From: an uncultured Coriobacteriaceae bacterium
GTDB lineage: Bacteria > Actinomycetota > Coriobacteriia > Coriobacteriales > Eggerthellaceae
Length of the DNA stretch: 64,000 nt
NCBI GenBank assembly: GCA_949294735.1
Contig: CASFII010000001.1
Coordinates: forward strand, 109,396-173,395
Direction of reading: 5' to 3'
Below, piece after piece: positions 8,787 to 19,600 of this stretch (position 1 is the first letter of the stretch; each line of letters starts with the position of its first letter). The translations under genes and the position numbers were made by a program. The notes under the pieces are model-generated. The model was not told the origin of the DNA. It did not search any database and saw only the letters and a program-made list of their open reading frames with translations.

Positions 8787-10064
8787 TTAACGACCCTTAG
8801 CCATCTTTGCGGCAATTTCTTCAGCTGACAACTGCGTTTCTTTGAAAACACTGTCCGAATCAAGACCAAAGGCAGTATGTAGACAGCGCACCGCTTCCGC
8901 AGCTTGGGCAGCATCAACCACAACTGAAAGACGAATGGGGGACGTGGAGATGGCCAAAATGTTAATGTTGTTTTCTCCTAGAACCTCAAAAGCACGAGCA
9001 GCAACACCAGGAGAAGATTTCATACCAGTTCCCACCAAGCTCACCTTGGCAATGTCTTCATCAACTACATATTCGCGCGCGTTGATTTCGGGCAGCACAC
9101 GCTCAACCGTTTCCCTGGCACGAGCCAAGTCGCTTGAAGGGCATGTGAAACTAATATCCGTAATTCCTGCATCGGAAATGTTTTGAATAATCATGTCAGT
9201 ATTGACCATGTTGGCAGCCAAAGAACCAAAAAGCTTTGCTGCAACTCCTGTTGTATCTGGTACGCCACGAATGGTTACTTTTACTTCGGAAGTGTCATGA
9301 GCAATGCCCGTAATAACCGCTTCTTCCATGGCTGCTACCTCCTTGATATAGGTACCTTCTGCATCAGAAAATGCAGAACGAGAATGAATAACCACATTCC
9401 ACTTACGCGCGAATTCGACTGCACGCATCTGTAAAACACCAGCGCCAGCACCAGAAAGTTCCAGCATATCATCATAGGAAACTTCCTTAAGCTTGCGCGC
9501 ACGTGGAGCAACACGCGGATCGGCGCTATATACGCCATCGACGTCTGAGTAGATTTCGCAAACATCGGCACCAATACCCCAAGCAACTGCTACTGCCGTG
9601 GTGTCGGAGCCCCCGCGCCCAAGAGTTGTAATGTCACCTTCGGCATTAATCCCCTGAAAACCTGCTACAACTGGGATTATTCCTGCGTCCAAGGCTTCCA
9701 TTATGCGTTCGTTGTGTACTTTAACGATTTTTGCTTTTGCGTGAGTTCCATCAGTTTCTATGCCAGCCTGACGACCAGTGAAGCTCATAGCTTTGTATCC
9801 ACGTGCCTCAATAGCCATAGCAAGCAGCGTCATAGAAACCTGTTCGCCCGTGGACAGCAAACGGTCCATTTCGCGAGCAGGCGGATTAGAGTTCAAAGCA
9901 CTGGCAAGCCCTAAAAGTTCATCGGTGGTTTTACCCATAGCAGAAACTACGGCCACCACCTGATGACCTTCCTGCTTACGGGCAATCAAACGCTTCGCTA
10001 CACGCTGAATGCGTTCGGGAGAAGCAACCGAGGTGCCGCCAAATTTACACACAATCAAAGACAT
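8787..10064 (-). CDS. lysC: Aspartate kinase
   Basis: The 425-residue protein phosphorylates aspartate, the first step of the aspartate-family amino acid pathway. It begins with CKFGGTSVAS, the kinase signature. TLGRGGSDTTAVAVA near residue 150 supplies the substrate and ATP-binding segment. The C-terminal third carries tandem ACT domains (from about residue 265), the usual site of feedback inhibition by lysine and/or threonine. No lysine riboswitch is visible in the 92-bp upstream gap. Asd follows directly, as in many Actinobacteria. An internal start producing a separate regulatory subunit is possible for this family but is not shown here. Confidence 0.97.
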   Translation of the reverse strand: MSLIVCKFGGTSVASPERIQRVAKRLIARKQEGHQVVAVVSAMGKTTDELLGLASALNSNPPAREMDRLLSTGEQVSMTLLAMAIEARGYKAMSFTGRQAGIETDGTHAKAKIVKVHNERIMEALDAGIIPVVAGFQGINAEGDITTLGRGGSDTTAVAVAWGIGADVCEIYSDVDGVYSADPRVAPRARKLKEVSYDDMLELSGAGAGVLQMRAVEFARKWNVVIHSRSAFSDAEGTYIKEVAAMEEAVITGIAHDTSEVKVTIRGVPDTTGVAAKLFGSLAANMVNTDMIIQNISDAGITDISFTCPSSDLARARETVERVLPEINAREYVVDEDIAKVSLVGTGMKSSPGVAARAFEVLGENNINILAISTSPIRLSVVVDAAQAAEAVRCLHTAFGLDSDSVFKETQLSAEEIAAKMAKGR

Positions 10065-10156
10065 TACTGTTCTTTCTGCTGCCTATCATGCCTTCTGCTT
10101 TGCCACCATACACGCCTTCGCAATATGATGCCAACACACTACTATACCAGATAGAC

Positions 10157-11383
10157 CTACGCTTCTTCGGGCATACGCCAGAGCAGCACAAAACCTACGA
10201 CGAACAGCGCTGCAATAGAAAGCACGCCAATAGACGCATTGCCCGTAATCTGGGTAAATACGCTTACCAGGAACGTACCCATGACTGCGGCGTACTTCCC
10301 GAAAATATCGAAGAAGCCGTAGTACTCATTTGCGTTGTCTTTAGGAATAAGTTTGCCGAATTCGCTTCGAGAAAGTGCCTGAATACCACCTTGGAAAAGA
10401 CCAACGCAGATAGCCAAAATCCAAAACTCAAGTGCTGACTTTAAGAAGAAGGCAGCGAACAACGTAATGCAGAGATAAGCGAAGACTGCAATCAACAGCA
10501 TTTTCTTCGTGCCAAAGCGCTTGGAAAGATGTCCGTATGCAATAGCAGACGGAAATGCCACAAACTGAGTCACTAAAAGCGCCAGCACCAGCTGGGTGGA
10601 ATCAATACCCAAATCGGTACCATAGCTCGTAGACATTTTGATGATGGTGTGAACACCGTCAATGTAGAAGAAAAAAGCAATCATGAACATAAGCAAGCGC
10701 TTATCGTGAGCAATATTCTTAAGCGTCCTCCATAAACCCTTGAACGTAGAAGCAAAGAGATGTTTTTCGCGCGGCTTAAAATGCGTCTGATGTACATCGC
10801 GAATCAGCGGAACGCTGAAAGCAACCCACCATAATGCCGTGATAGCGAAGGCAATTTTCATACCCATTGCCATATCAATGCCAATCACACCACCGCCGAG
10901 TACGACCGCCAAGCACAGAATGAAGGGGATGCAAGAACCAATATAGCCCCAGGCATAACCACTAGAAGAAACTTCGTCGTATCTATCTTCAGTAGTGGCG
11001 TCCACTAAGAAAGCGTCATAAAACACCATTGAGCCATTGAGCATAACTGAAGAAACGACGTAGATAATCAAAAACAGGAGTGCTGTCTGCGGAATACCCA
11101 ATGCTGCGCAAGCTACTGCACCGGTACCAATAAATCCAATGAGGAATTTCTTCTTGTTCCCCTTAAGATCCGCCAAGCTACCTAAGAAAGGCATCAGGAG
11201 AGCCAGCAGCAAAGAGGCAACTGTTTCTGCATAGCCCCAAGCAACCACTACCGATGAGCCAGGTTCAGCCAATGAAGAAAAATACACGGGAATAAGCGCT
11301 GTCGAGAGCATAACGAACGCAGAATTACCCACGTCATACAAAACCCAGCTACGCTCCTGCTTAGTCATTTTTTTTCCTGCCAT
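10157..11383 (-). CDS. MFS transporter, UMF1/Atg22-like
   Basis: The 408-residue membrane protein has about 12 hydrophobic segments. The N-terminal motif YDVGNSAFVML is characteristic of the UMF1 (Atg22-like) branch of the major facilitator superfamily. The loop LADLKGNKKKF between helices 2 and 3 corresponds to the MFS signature. A central cytoplasmic loop of about 30 residues separates the two six-helix halves. ATG at 11383 follows GGAGGGG; the 25 additional upstream codons are excluded. Members of this branch have been linked to amino acid or drug efflux, but the substrate cannot be read from sequence. It lies 92 bp upstream of lysC on the same strand. Confidence 0.85.
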   Translation of the reverse strand: MAGKKMTKQERSWVLYDVGNSAFVMLSTALIPVYFSSLAEPGSSVVVAWGYAETVASLLLALLMPFLGSLADLKGNKKKFLIGFIGTGAVACAALGIPQTALLFLIIYVVSSVMLNGSMVFYDAFLVDATTEDRYDEVSSSGYAWGYIGSCIPFILCLAVVLGGGVIGIDMAMGMKIAFAITALWWVAFSVPLIRDVHQTHFKPREKHLFASTFKGLWRTLKNIAHDKRLLMFMIAFFFYIDGVHTIIKMSTSYGTDLGIDSTQLVLALLVTQFVAFPSAIAYGHLSKRFGTKKMLLIAVFAYLCITLFAAFFLKSALEFWILAICVGLFQGGIQALSRSEFGKLIPKDNANEYYGFFDIFGKYAAVMGTFLVSVFTQITGNASIGVLSIAALFVVGFVLLWRMPEEA

Positions 11384-11675
11384 ACTGCCCCTCCAAAAGC
11401 ATGCACAAAAAATAAGGCTTTTCGCCTTAAAGGTATTCATACATATGTTAACCATCACGCCAGCTACAAGGCCGCGCTTCGCACATCCCGCAACATAGAC
11501 ACCGTTTTCCTAGCCCATAAAGCAAGATCCGCTAAACACGTATATTGTATATGAAAATTTCTTCCATGCCTTTTCAACAGTTACATTTGACGTAAACTTG
11601 ATGGACAACAAAGACGGTCGTCGGCTTGCTTTCGCCCTGTTTCACATTCGAGCAGCAAGCACAAAAGGAGTATGT

Positions 11676-12614
11676 ATGCCGGCAATTATTACGCATGACA
11701 CATTTGCAAAAGACCTGTATGACAAATTCTGCAGCTTCATTGGAACTTCCCGCGACGAAGCAGAAGCATTTCTTTTAGGAAATCAAGGTCCTGACCCTCT
11801 GTTCTATTCCGTCGTCAACCCAAAGCTAAAACCAGTACACAGTCTCGGTCAGGCTATGCACAAAGCTCGTACAAACGAAATCCTTGCTTCTTTTGGCAAC
11901 GCCGTGGAAACTCTTCCGGAAGAGGAGCAATCAATTGCGCGTGCATACGTTTTGGGATTTTGGGGACACTATCTTTTAGACAGCACTCTACACCCCTTAG
12001 TCTATTCTTTTGAATACAAAGTATGCGACGCAGGCATCCCTCGACTCGATCGCAAAGACCATCGCGAAGTACATGCGGTTATCGAAAGCGAATACGACGA
12101 AATGGTGCTGTATACACGTTTCGGAGAAACGATTGCAACATTTGATCCCTCTAAAGAAATTCTGCGTGCCAGCACCTATTGTCTGGGCATTATTTCTAAA
12201 CTGTATGCTTATGTTGCACAAGATGTATTTGGGCTGCGCATCCCCGAAAATGCCTTCGGTGACTCCGTGAAAATGTTCCGTTTCGTCCAAGGTGTTTTTA
12301 GGTCTCCTAGCGGCATTAAACGAAGTGTTGTAGGCCGGATTGAAACGCTCGTACGCCGTCACTCTTTCTTCCGTGCCATGAGCCATCGCGCCCTGCCCCT
12401 GGAAGAAAGCCAGTTTGAAAACAGAGACAGAAATACCTGGGTCAACCCTCGCACTGGTGAAACCCGACGCGACAGCTTCTGGGATCTTTACGAAAAAGCC
12501 CAAGATCGCTTCCCTGATGCACTTATGTTGGTAAATGCTCGAGACTTTGACATTCCCTCAATCCAGCGCATCACGCACGACATGAACTTCTCGGGTGCAC
12601 TCAGTACACAATAA
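11676..12614 (+). CDS. Zinc-dependent phospholipase C-like protein
   Basis: The 312-residue product resembles the zinc-dependent phospholipase C/S1-P1 nuclease-like domain (PF00882 type). The conserved residues are spread as HDTFAKDL near the start, NQGPDPLFY near residue 40, and GFWGHYLLDSTLHPLVYS near 100; these supply His and Asp ligands of the metal site. No signal peptide is seen, unlike clostridial alpha toxin, so a cytoplasmic enzyme of unknown substrate is likely. The ATG at 11676 follows AAAAGGAG; the in-frame ATG at 11598 adds 26 residues and lacks such a site. It is convergent with the PhoU-like gene. Confidence 0.8.
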   Translation: MPAIITHDTFAKDLYDKFCSFIGTSRDEAEAFLLGNQGPDPLFYSVVNPKLKPVHSLGQAMHKARTNEILASFGNAVETLPEEEQSIARAYVLGFWGHYLLDSTLHPLVYSFEYKVCDAGIPRLDRKDHREVHAVIESEYDEMVLYTRFGETIATFDPSKEILRASTYCLGIISKLYAYVAQDVFGLRIPENAFGDSVKMFRFVQGVFRSPSGIKRSVVGRIETLVRRHSFFRAMSHRALPLEESQFENRDRNTWVNPRTGETRRDSFWDLYEKAQDRFPDALMLVNARDFDIPSIQRITHDMNFSGALSTQ

Positions 12615-12620
12615 GCAATG

Positions 12621-12659
12621 AAGCGCCTACCTCTGTTAAAGGCTTAGAGGTAGGCGCTT
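12621..12659. terminator. Bidirectional hairpin between convergent genes
   Basis: A perfect 14-bp stem (12621-12634 with 12646-12659) has an 11-nt loop and starts 7 bp after the phospholipase-like stop. It lies between two converging genes. T-runs are short on both sides, so strength is uncertain. Confidence 0.7.
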
Positions 12660-12685
12660 CTATATGGTGAACGATGTAGCAGCAG

Positions 12686-13315
12686 TTATCCGTTGGTAAT
12701 CATAATGGAGCCCATGACGTCCGAAGCATGTTCGCAGGCGTCGGCACATTTTTCCATGCGGTCAAAAATCTGAGACCAACGAGCAACATACATCGGATCA
12801 TCAAGATGGTCTTTGTACAGTGTACGAATAACCTTCATGAGCAAGTCGTCGGCTTCTTCTTCATACGTGTTCACGTCGACGATATATTGCACAAAAGCCT
12901 TTGACTTTTTGAAGTTGCGAAAATCCTGCATGGCATCATTAAGTGCGGTAGCACTCTTTAAAATGATACGCGCAAACTGCAGAGCCTCAGGGTGGATCTC
13001 CTGTACGTTGTACATATAGAAACGCTGGAAAACATCTTCGATATAGTCAATGATGTCGTCCAGATAGGTAGTAAGTCTAATAATGTCTTCGCGTTCAATA
13101 GGGGTAATAAAGTCAACAGCGACCTTGTCCATAATGCGATGGCTTAAATCGTCACCAGAGTGCTCAATAGAATGAGCCTTACTCATAATCTTTTGAACAT
13201 CCTCAGGAGTTGTATAGTTTTCTATGGTGTTGACCAGTAAATCGGCTTCTTGAATAGCCAGTGACGAAAGCGCACTAAAAGCCTCAAAATAGTCGAACTT
13301 CCCCTTTTTAGCCAT
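12686..13315 (-). CDS. PhoU-like DUF47 family protein
   Basis: The 209-residue, all-helical acidic protein matches the DUF47/TIGR00153 PhoU-like family. It has conserved helical segments such as AHSIEHSGDDLSHRIMDKV, FITPIEREDII and LTTYLDDIIDYIEDV. These proteins usually act with Pit-type low-affinity phosphate transporters as regulatory partners, and the acidic motifs bind metals. No pit gene is adjacent in the window, which is unusual, and the gene appears to stand alone. The ATG at 13315 follows an AAAGGAGTGG site. Confidence 0.88.
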   Translation of the reverse strand: MAKKGKFDYFEAFSALSSLAIQEADLLVNTIENYTTPEDVQKIMSKAHSIEHSGDDLSHRIMDKVAVDFITPIEREDIIRLTTYLDDIIDYIEDVFQRFYMYNVQEIHPEALQFARIILKSATALNDAMQDFRNFKKSKAFVQYIVDVNTYEEEADDLLMKVIRTLYKDHLDDPMYVARWSQIFDRMEKCADACEHASDVMGSIMITNG

Positions 13316-13401
13316 GTTCCACTCCTTTATAAGGTGACACGCACATTTTAACCCATAGAAGCATGCTCATATGCTGCGATGGCTTATTTGTGTTAACTAT
13401 T

Positions 13402-14067
13402 TTAGTTTGCCCACTGAGCAAAGACGTAGTTACGTTCTGCCCCGATGGTAGTAAGGTCATTATGCCCAGGAAGCACAATGGTTTCATCAGGAAGAACCGC
13501 CAGGCGCGTAATACTTTTTCGCATATCCTCAGGGCTACCGCTTACAAAATCCGTTCTTCCTACCGTGCCGGCAAAAAGCGTATCCCCAGAAATAAGAACC
13601 GGAGCGCCTTCTTTATTGCTTCCAAATTCTGGCTGCAGGAACCAGCACATACTACCAGCCGTATGACCAGGAGTAATGTACACCTTCCAAGCCATGTTGC
13701 CAATTGTCACCACTTCGCCATCAACGACAGGATGATCGACCTGACAGGGTGGCGGCGCAGGGAGAGAAGAACCCCCCGATTCGCCTCGTTCAATAAAAGG
13801 AGCATCGAGGGCAGAAGCGAAAACGGTGGCACCTGTTTTTTCTCGAAGCTCTGCTGCTGCGCCCACGTGATCTGCATGACGATGGGTTAGCACGATGGCA
13901 TCCAGGTTTGCTCCACCCAAAATCTGAATCAAATCGTCTGCATCACATGACGGATCCACCACTATCGTGGCAGTATCGTCTGAAATGAAGTAGACATTGT
14001 TTTCCAGAAACCCTTTAACGACAAAACGTACCTCAACGCAGGCATTTGCCACTTTATATAGTTCCAT
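13402..14067 (-). CDS. MBL-fold metallohydrolase (glyoxalase II-like)
   Basis: The 221-residue protein has the metallo-beta-lactamase fold signature LTHRHADHVG (HxHxDH) near residue 60, a second His in TPGHTAGSMCW near 135, Asp in SGDTLFAGTVGRTD near 165, and His in VLPGHNDLTT near the end. That set can form a complete binuclear metal site. The family includes glyoxalase II and related thioester hydrolases; the substrate is not determined. In Gram-positive bacteria a similar hydrolase often lies after recJ-apt-relA-dtd. Here it follows the recJ-rel operon on the same strand, 71 bp downstream of rel, with apt and dtd missing. Confidence 0.9.
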   Translation of the reverse strand: MELYKVANACVEVRFVVKGFLENNVYFISDDTATIVVDPSCDADDLIQILGGANLDAIVLTHRHADHVGAAAELREKTGATVFASALDAPFIERGESGGSSLPAPPPCQVDHPVVDGEVVTIGNMAWKVYITPGHTAGSMCWFLQPEFGSNKEGAPVLISGDTLFAGTVGRTDFVSGSPEDMRKSITRLAVLPDETIVLPGHNDLTTIGAERNYVFAQWAN

Positions 14068-14138
14068 GTGTCGCCTTTCGCTTCCCTAGTTGATCGTATC
14101 GCTTAGCTGGACATATTCTGTTAAGGCGGATTTGAGTT

Positions 14139-16694
14139 TTACTTACCCTTTTTCTTTTTTTGACCGCCACCAGCAACCATACGATGCGCATCAAATACAC
14201 CCTCAAGAGCGAGCAGCTTACGCAACACATCATCAATATGCGATAAATCTGACACCTCGAACAAGAAGCGCATTTCTGTCATGCCGTCCCGATGGGTTGT
14301 AGCGGTTGATGAAAGCACGTTGGCGCCCACTTCAGAAAAGACCGTAACAACATCGCGCAGGAGGTTCATGCGGTCGATAGCTTCAATAAGTACTTCAACT
14401 TTGTAGGAAGAAGTAGAAGCATGCGCATTGTCCCACGCTACCTCAATAATGCGTTCAGGAGACTTCATCAAGTCTTGAGCGTTCGGACAGTCCGCGCGGT
14501 GCACTGAAACGCCACGACCTCGCGTTACAAACCCAATAATGTCATCCCCTGGCACTGGATTACAGCAACGAGATAAACGTACCAGCACATCATCGATGCC
14601 CTTTACTACCACGCCATTGCTGGTATGAGTTTCATGCTTCTTGGGGCGTTTTACGCTCGTAAGCATTGGGGGCATGATGTTGGAAGTTTCCGAAGCGCCC
14701 AAGCCGACGGTTGCAGCAGCTTCATTACCCTTGTCGACTAAAATCTTAAGCAGACGGTTCGCTACATGCTGAGGACTTTCCTTTCCAGTGCCAATGTTAA
14801 CCAGCATGTCATCAGGCTCTTTGTAACCCAGATGTTCAGAGACCGTTTTAATAGCGCGCATGGATTGCGCACTCGAAATACCTAAACCGTGTTTACGCAT
14901 TTCACGCGTTAGTCTGTCGCGTCCTATCTGCAAGTCATCCGAGCGCGTTATTTTGGAGAAGTAGGAGCGAATCTTTGCTCGGGCGCTGGGGGTTTTTACG
15001 AAGTTCAGCCAGTCGCGTGAAGGACTCGCACTTTTCTGCGTCAAAATTTCCACTCGGTCGCCCAACTGCAGTTGATAGGTTAACGGAACAATCGCTCCAT
15101 TTACCTTTGCGCCTACACAATGATTGCCGACTTCAGTGTGAATCGCGTACGCAAAGTCAACAGGTGTTGAGCCTGCACGCAAGCTCATTGCTTTGCCCTT
15201 TGGTGTAAAAACAAACACCTCAGTTGGCGTCAGGTCAACCTTAAGCGACTTCAAGAATTCACGTGAGTCTTGCGTTTCATCTTGCCAGTCAATCATCTGC
15301 CGCAGCCAAGCAAGCTGCCGATCCATGGCTGCATCTCCGCCCTTGCCACCTTTTTCTTTGTAGCGCCAATGTGCAGCGACGCCAAATTCAGAGGTACGAT
15401 GCATTTCTTCAGTACGAATTTGCACTTCAAGGGGTCTACCTGCAGGACCAATTACTGTCGTATGAAGACTTTGATACATGTTGAACTTAGGCATTGCAAT
15501 GTAGTCTTTAAAGCGACCAGGCATAGGACTCCACAGCGTATGAACAGCACCTAATGCCGAATAGCACTCACTTACTTCTTTCACTACAATGCGCACAGCA
15601 ATAAGGTCATAAATCTCTGAAAAGCCTTTGCCCTTTTTTGTCATCTTCTGATAGATGGAATACAAATGCTTCGGCCTACCAGCAATTTGAGCTTTGATTC
15701 CAACCTTATCGAGTTCTTCGTGGAGAATGTTTATAACTTGCTCCAGATAGTGCTCACGCTCTGAACGAGATTCGGCAACCATACGAGCAAGCTGCTTGTA
15801 TTTATTGGGTTCCAAATAGAAGAATGCCAGATCTTCCAATTCCCACTTAATACTGTTGATGCCTAAACGGTGCGCAATGGGAGCATAGATTTCCAGAGTT
15901 TCGCGCGACTTAAAGATACGCCTGTCTTCACGCAAGGCCCCCAGCGTTCGCATATTGTGCAAGCGGTCGGCAAGTTTAATAACAATGACGCGAATATCTT
16001 TGCTCATGGCAACAAACATTTTGCGAATAGTTGCCGCTTGCTCGTCGCTTAAACTCTCAACTTCAATACGCGTAATCTTGGTAACGCCTTCAACCAGATT
16101 GGCTACCTGCTGATTAAACTGAGTCGCCAGCTCTTCACTCGTCATGTCGGTGTCTTCTACCACATCGTGCAAAAGTGCTGCACAGAGTGTTTCTACATCC
16201 ATTCGCAAGTCAGCCAAAATGATGGCAACTTCCACAGGGTGCGCTACAAAAGGCTCACCACTTTTTCGACATTGCCCTGCGTGTGCTTTACAAGCAACCT
16301 TAAAGGCCTTTTCCAGAAGAGCCATTTCATTGGAAGTTAGATAAGACCTGGTCATATCTTGCAGAACAGCAAATCGTTCTTCGGGGGTCTCAGTTGCTCC
16401 GTGAGTTTTTTCTGAGGCTTCAGTGGCAAAATGCTGCGTGGGAGCATAAGGCCTTCCCAAAAGGTCCTCTTTAGTGACAGGATGCAACGATTTCTTTTGA
16501 GGCTTTCCTAAAAAGACTTCTTCGAACATGTTTTCATCCGACAAAATAGGTTCGGATGCATGTTGCTTCTTTTCCTCTTCATTCTGTTTTGCGAGAAATT
16601 CTTCAACGCCTTCCCAGCCAACAAGATTAATGAAGCCATCGTTTGCTTTGTTTGAGCGTTCTTTTTCCGCGGTCTTTCGTTTATTCGTAGCCAT
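14139..16694 (-). CDS. rel: Bifunctional (p)ppGpp synthetase/hydrolase
   Basis: The 851-residue Rel protein makes and degrades the alarmone (p)ppGpp. In order it has an HD hydrolase domain with intact ALLHDVVEDTD (about residue 185), a synthetase domain (YDLIAVRIVV, MPKFNMYQSLHTTV), a TGS domain (VFVFTPKGKAMSLRAGSTPVDFAY), a conserved-Cys region (SRCCNPVPGDDIIGFVTRG) and a C-terminal ACT domain. An N-terminal extension of about 90 polar residues precedes the HD domain. The ATG at 16694 follows GAGAGGGGAAACCC and overlaps the end of recJ by 14 bp. Both catalytic domains look intact, as expected for the single Rel enzyme of Gram-positives. Confidence 0.96.
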   Translation of the reverse strand: MATNKRKTAEKERSNKANDGFINLVGWEGVEEFLAKQNEEEKKQHASEPILSDENMFEEVFLGKPQKKSLHPVTKEDLLGRPYAPTQHFATEASEKTHGATETPEERFAVLQDMTRSYLTSNEMALLEKAFKVACKAHAGQCRKSGEPFVAHPVEVAIILADLRMDVETLCAALLHDVVEDTDMTSEELATQFNQQVANLVEGVTKITRIEVESLSDEQAATIRKMFVAMSKDIRVIVIKLADRLHNMRTLGALREDRRIFKSRETLEIYAPIAHRLGINSIKWELEDLAFFYLEPNKYKQLARMVAESRSEREHYLEQVINILHEELDKVGIKAQIAGRPKHLYSIYQKMTKKGKGFSEIYDLIAVRIVVKEVSECYSALGAVHTLWSPMPGRFKDYIAMPKFNMYQSLHTTVIGPAGRPLEVQIRTEEMHRTSEFGVAAHWRYKEKGGKGGDAAMDRQLAWLRQMIDWQDETQDSREFLKSLKVDLTPTEVFVFTPKGKAMSLRAGSTPVDFAYAIHTEVGNHCVGAKVNGAIVPLTYQLQLGDRVEILTQKSASPSRDWLNFVKTPSARAKIRSYFSKITRSDDLQIGRDRLTREMRKHGLGISSAQSMRAIKTVSEHLGYKEPDDMLVNIGTGKESPQHVANRLLKILVDKGNEAAATVGLGASETSNIMPPMLTSVKRPKKHETHTSNGVVVKGIDDVLVRLSRCCNPVPGDDIIGFVTRGRGVSVHRADCPNAQDLMKSPERIIEVAWDNAHASTSSYKVEVLIEAIDRMNLLRDVVTVFSEVGANVLSSTATTHRDGMTEMRFLFEVSDLSHIDDVLRKLLALEGVFDAHRMVAGGGQKKKKGK

Positions 16695-19600
16695 GGGTTT
16701 CCCCTCTCCCATCCCCAGGCACAATCGGTCGTGATACGTGAATGTGTAAATTGCGCGCGTCGGATTTCATAATCCAGTCTTTGAAGGCTTCAAAGATGTC
16801 GCGCTCCCCTAAGCCTTCACGATACCTTACACTGTCAGTCAATTCTACCTTCGCTGCATTTTCGTTCACGCGAATAGAGCGAACGGTTTCATGCGAAGCG
16901 TAGGTCACCCGTGTTTCTATAAGCCCCAGCTCTCGGAAAACCGCAACACCGCAGGCGGCCGAAGTGGGACTTACTTGATAGAAGCTGTCGCTTGCTAGTT
17001 CAGCCAATGCTTCGTTTCCCAAATTGAAATAACCTGAACCTGTTTCTCGTTGGATTTGACGAAGACGCCGATATATCTGTGCCAAAATGTCGTAATCGGG
17101 CGTCATATCATGCAAAATGCGTTCGTTGATACCAGCGTCCTGGCGTCCAAACAATAAATGAACCACAGCGGGCTTTCCATCGCGTCCTGCCCTACCACTC
17201 ATTTGATTGAATTCCACTTCATTAAAAGGCAGGTGATACAAAACAACATGACGAATATTAGGAATGTCAACACCCTCGCCGAAGGCCGAGGTTGCTACCA
17301 ACACTGAAAGCGCATCGGTTCTAAAGAGCTCTTCAACTCGCTTGCGTTCTTCACGAGAAAGACCCGCATTATAAAAGCCAATAAGCGGTGCAAGCTGTGG
17401 CACGCGTTTGCGTAATGCTCGTGCAACCTGCACGGACTGTTCACGAGAATTAACGTACACCACCGTTTTTTCACCACTTGCAATGAGGTTTGCCAAATAG
17501 TCGTCACGGTTTTTGATGTTGCGTTGGTCATCTAGGTAGATATTGGTACGCTCGGTTTCATCAATAACCTGATCTTGCACCGGAAGCGTATTCTCAATAT
17601 CGGCCGCAATGTCAGCAGGTGCTGTTGCCGTGAGCGCGAGTACCGTCGGATTCCCCAACTGCTGAATAACGTTTCCAATCTGGGTATACGCCATGCGTTG
17701 ACCCGCTTTTGCAAGGCCAACGTGGTGAGCTTCGTCAATTACCACAAAACCAATTCGTCCAGAATGCGCAAAATCCCTTGTGTGGAAGTTTAAAAACTCT
17801 GGCGTGGTGAGAACGATATCAACATCTCCTGCATCCAAGCCACCAAAAATTCGCTTACGTTCTTCGGGGGTGCTTTCACCAGTGAGCACTTCCACAGAAA
17901 TCCCGAAGGGCGTAAGTGCGTTCGTTAGATGGAACGCCTGGTCAGCGATGAGAGCGCGAAGTGGATAGACGAATAGGCTTGCTTCGTGCTTAAGCAAAGC
18001 CTGACAGGCTGCATGCACTTGAAACGTAAGCGATTTACCCCTGCCTGTTGCCATAACCGCCAAAACTGAATGATTCGCTTTGCAGTAGTCAAGAATTTCC
18101 CGTTGCGAAGGATGAAGCGTCCCATCCCCAATAATGGCATGGATAATCTCTTCTTCCAGTTCGCTTGGGTCAAGCTGTGCGCGCGCTTCCCAGCAAGCAC
18201 GACGCATTTCTCGACCTACTTCAAAAGCATCCACCTCTTCAGGACATTCAACGCAATCTTCGCAAAGCTTTTGATTACTCGTGGCGTACAAGCCGCTCAT
18301 GAAGCTAACGTTTTCAGGATTGAGACATGCTTCAAGCGCACCGCACGTATGCGCAGGAGCCAAAGTTCGCAACATGGCTTTTACGGTACGCTTGCCGCGC
18401 CATTCATCAATTTGAACCTCGAACGCTGCATTAACTACGCTGTCTGTCTTCATAAGGGTTTCAATGTCAGTGCAGTGGAACATGATGGCAGCCACAGCGC
18501 TTCTTCCATTTGAAAGCGAACACGAAAAATGATTCTTTTCGGCGCCCACCGCGCGACAGTTACTAAGCATTACGTTTTGAGCAAGCAAACAAGGTACGCT
18601 GTTTTCCTGCCCAAACGGAGCCAGTGCTTCCAGCTTTTCTACGTTTTCTAACGTGAGTTCATCCAGGTCAACACAAGCGTCAATTTCAATAAGCGGATGG
18701 AAATCATCTTCGGGAAGCGTGTCCATGTATTCGCACAAACGACGTTCGAATTCTGGAAGATTTGCGGTAGGAAGTGTTACTCCAACAGCTGCCTCGTGAC
18801 CACCAAAACGCGTTGTCAAATCAGCAACTGATTCAATGGCCTTAAAGAGGTTAATCTGGCCTACGCTGCGCCCCGATCCTCGAGCTTCATCTCCGTCGAT
18901 AGTAAAGAGCAAAGCGGGAACGCCATAGGTGTTTACCAGCCTGCTGGCAACTATACCTTTTACCCCTTCGTGCCAGTTTTCGCCAGAAACTACCAAAGCG
19001 CGCTGCCCGTGATATGATTCGGCAGCCTGCGCCTTTGCAATTTCAGACAAGTCGGCTTCGATGCTGCGACGCTGGTCATTAAGTGCTTCAAGGGACGCTG
19101 CCAAGCGACAAGATTCTTCATAGTCGTCGCACAAAAGCAGGTCAAGAGCCAACTGAGCATCACCCATACGACCTGCAGCGTTCAGACGAGGAATCAGCGA
19201 AAAACTCAGGTTTGTAGCGGAAAGTGGCTTTCCTGCCGCACCGGTAGAACCTATGAGTGCCGCCACGCAGGGTCGCGGAGATTCGTTCATGCGACGAATG
19301 CCGTCATCCACCAAGGCTCTGTTTTCACCACGCATGGGCATAAGGTCTGCCACGGTGCCTAAGGCAGCCAGGTCAGTGTAGTCCCGCCAAAGGTGTGGAA
19401 TTCCCATACGTCCACCTAGAATTTGCACGAGTTTCAGTGCTACCCCAACGCCAGCCAACACAACACTGGGGCATTCAGGGTTAATTTTCGGATCTGCTAC
19501 TGGCATTCCAACTGGAACCAAATCTGCTGGTTCATGATGGTCAGTGATGGCTAAGTCTACGCCATCAGCCATAATTTCGGCCGCTTCTTTTTTAGAAGCA

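Noticed and set aside
10065..10156. Possible lysine riboswitch upstream of lysC
   Set aside because: The 92-bp gap is too short and lacks the conserved core of lysine riboswitches.
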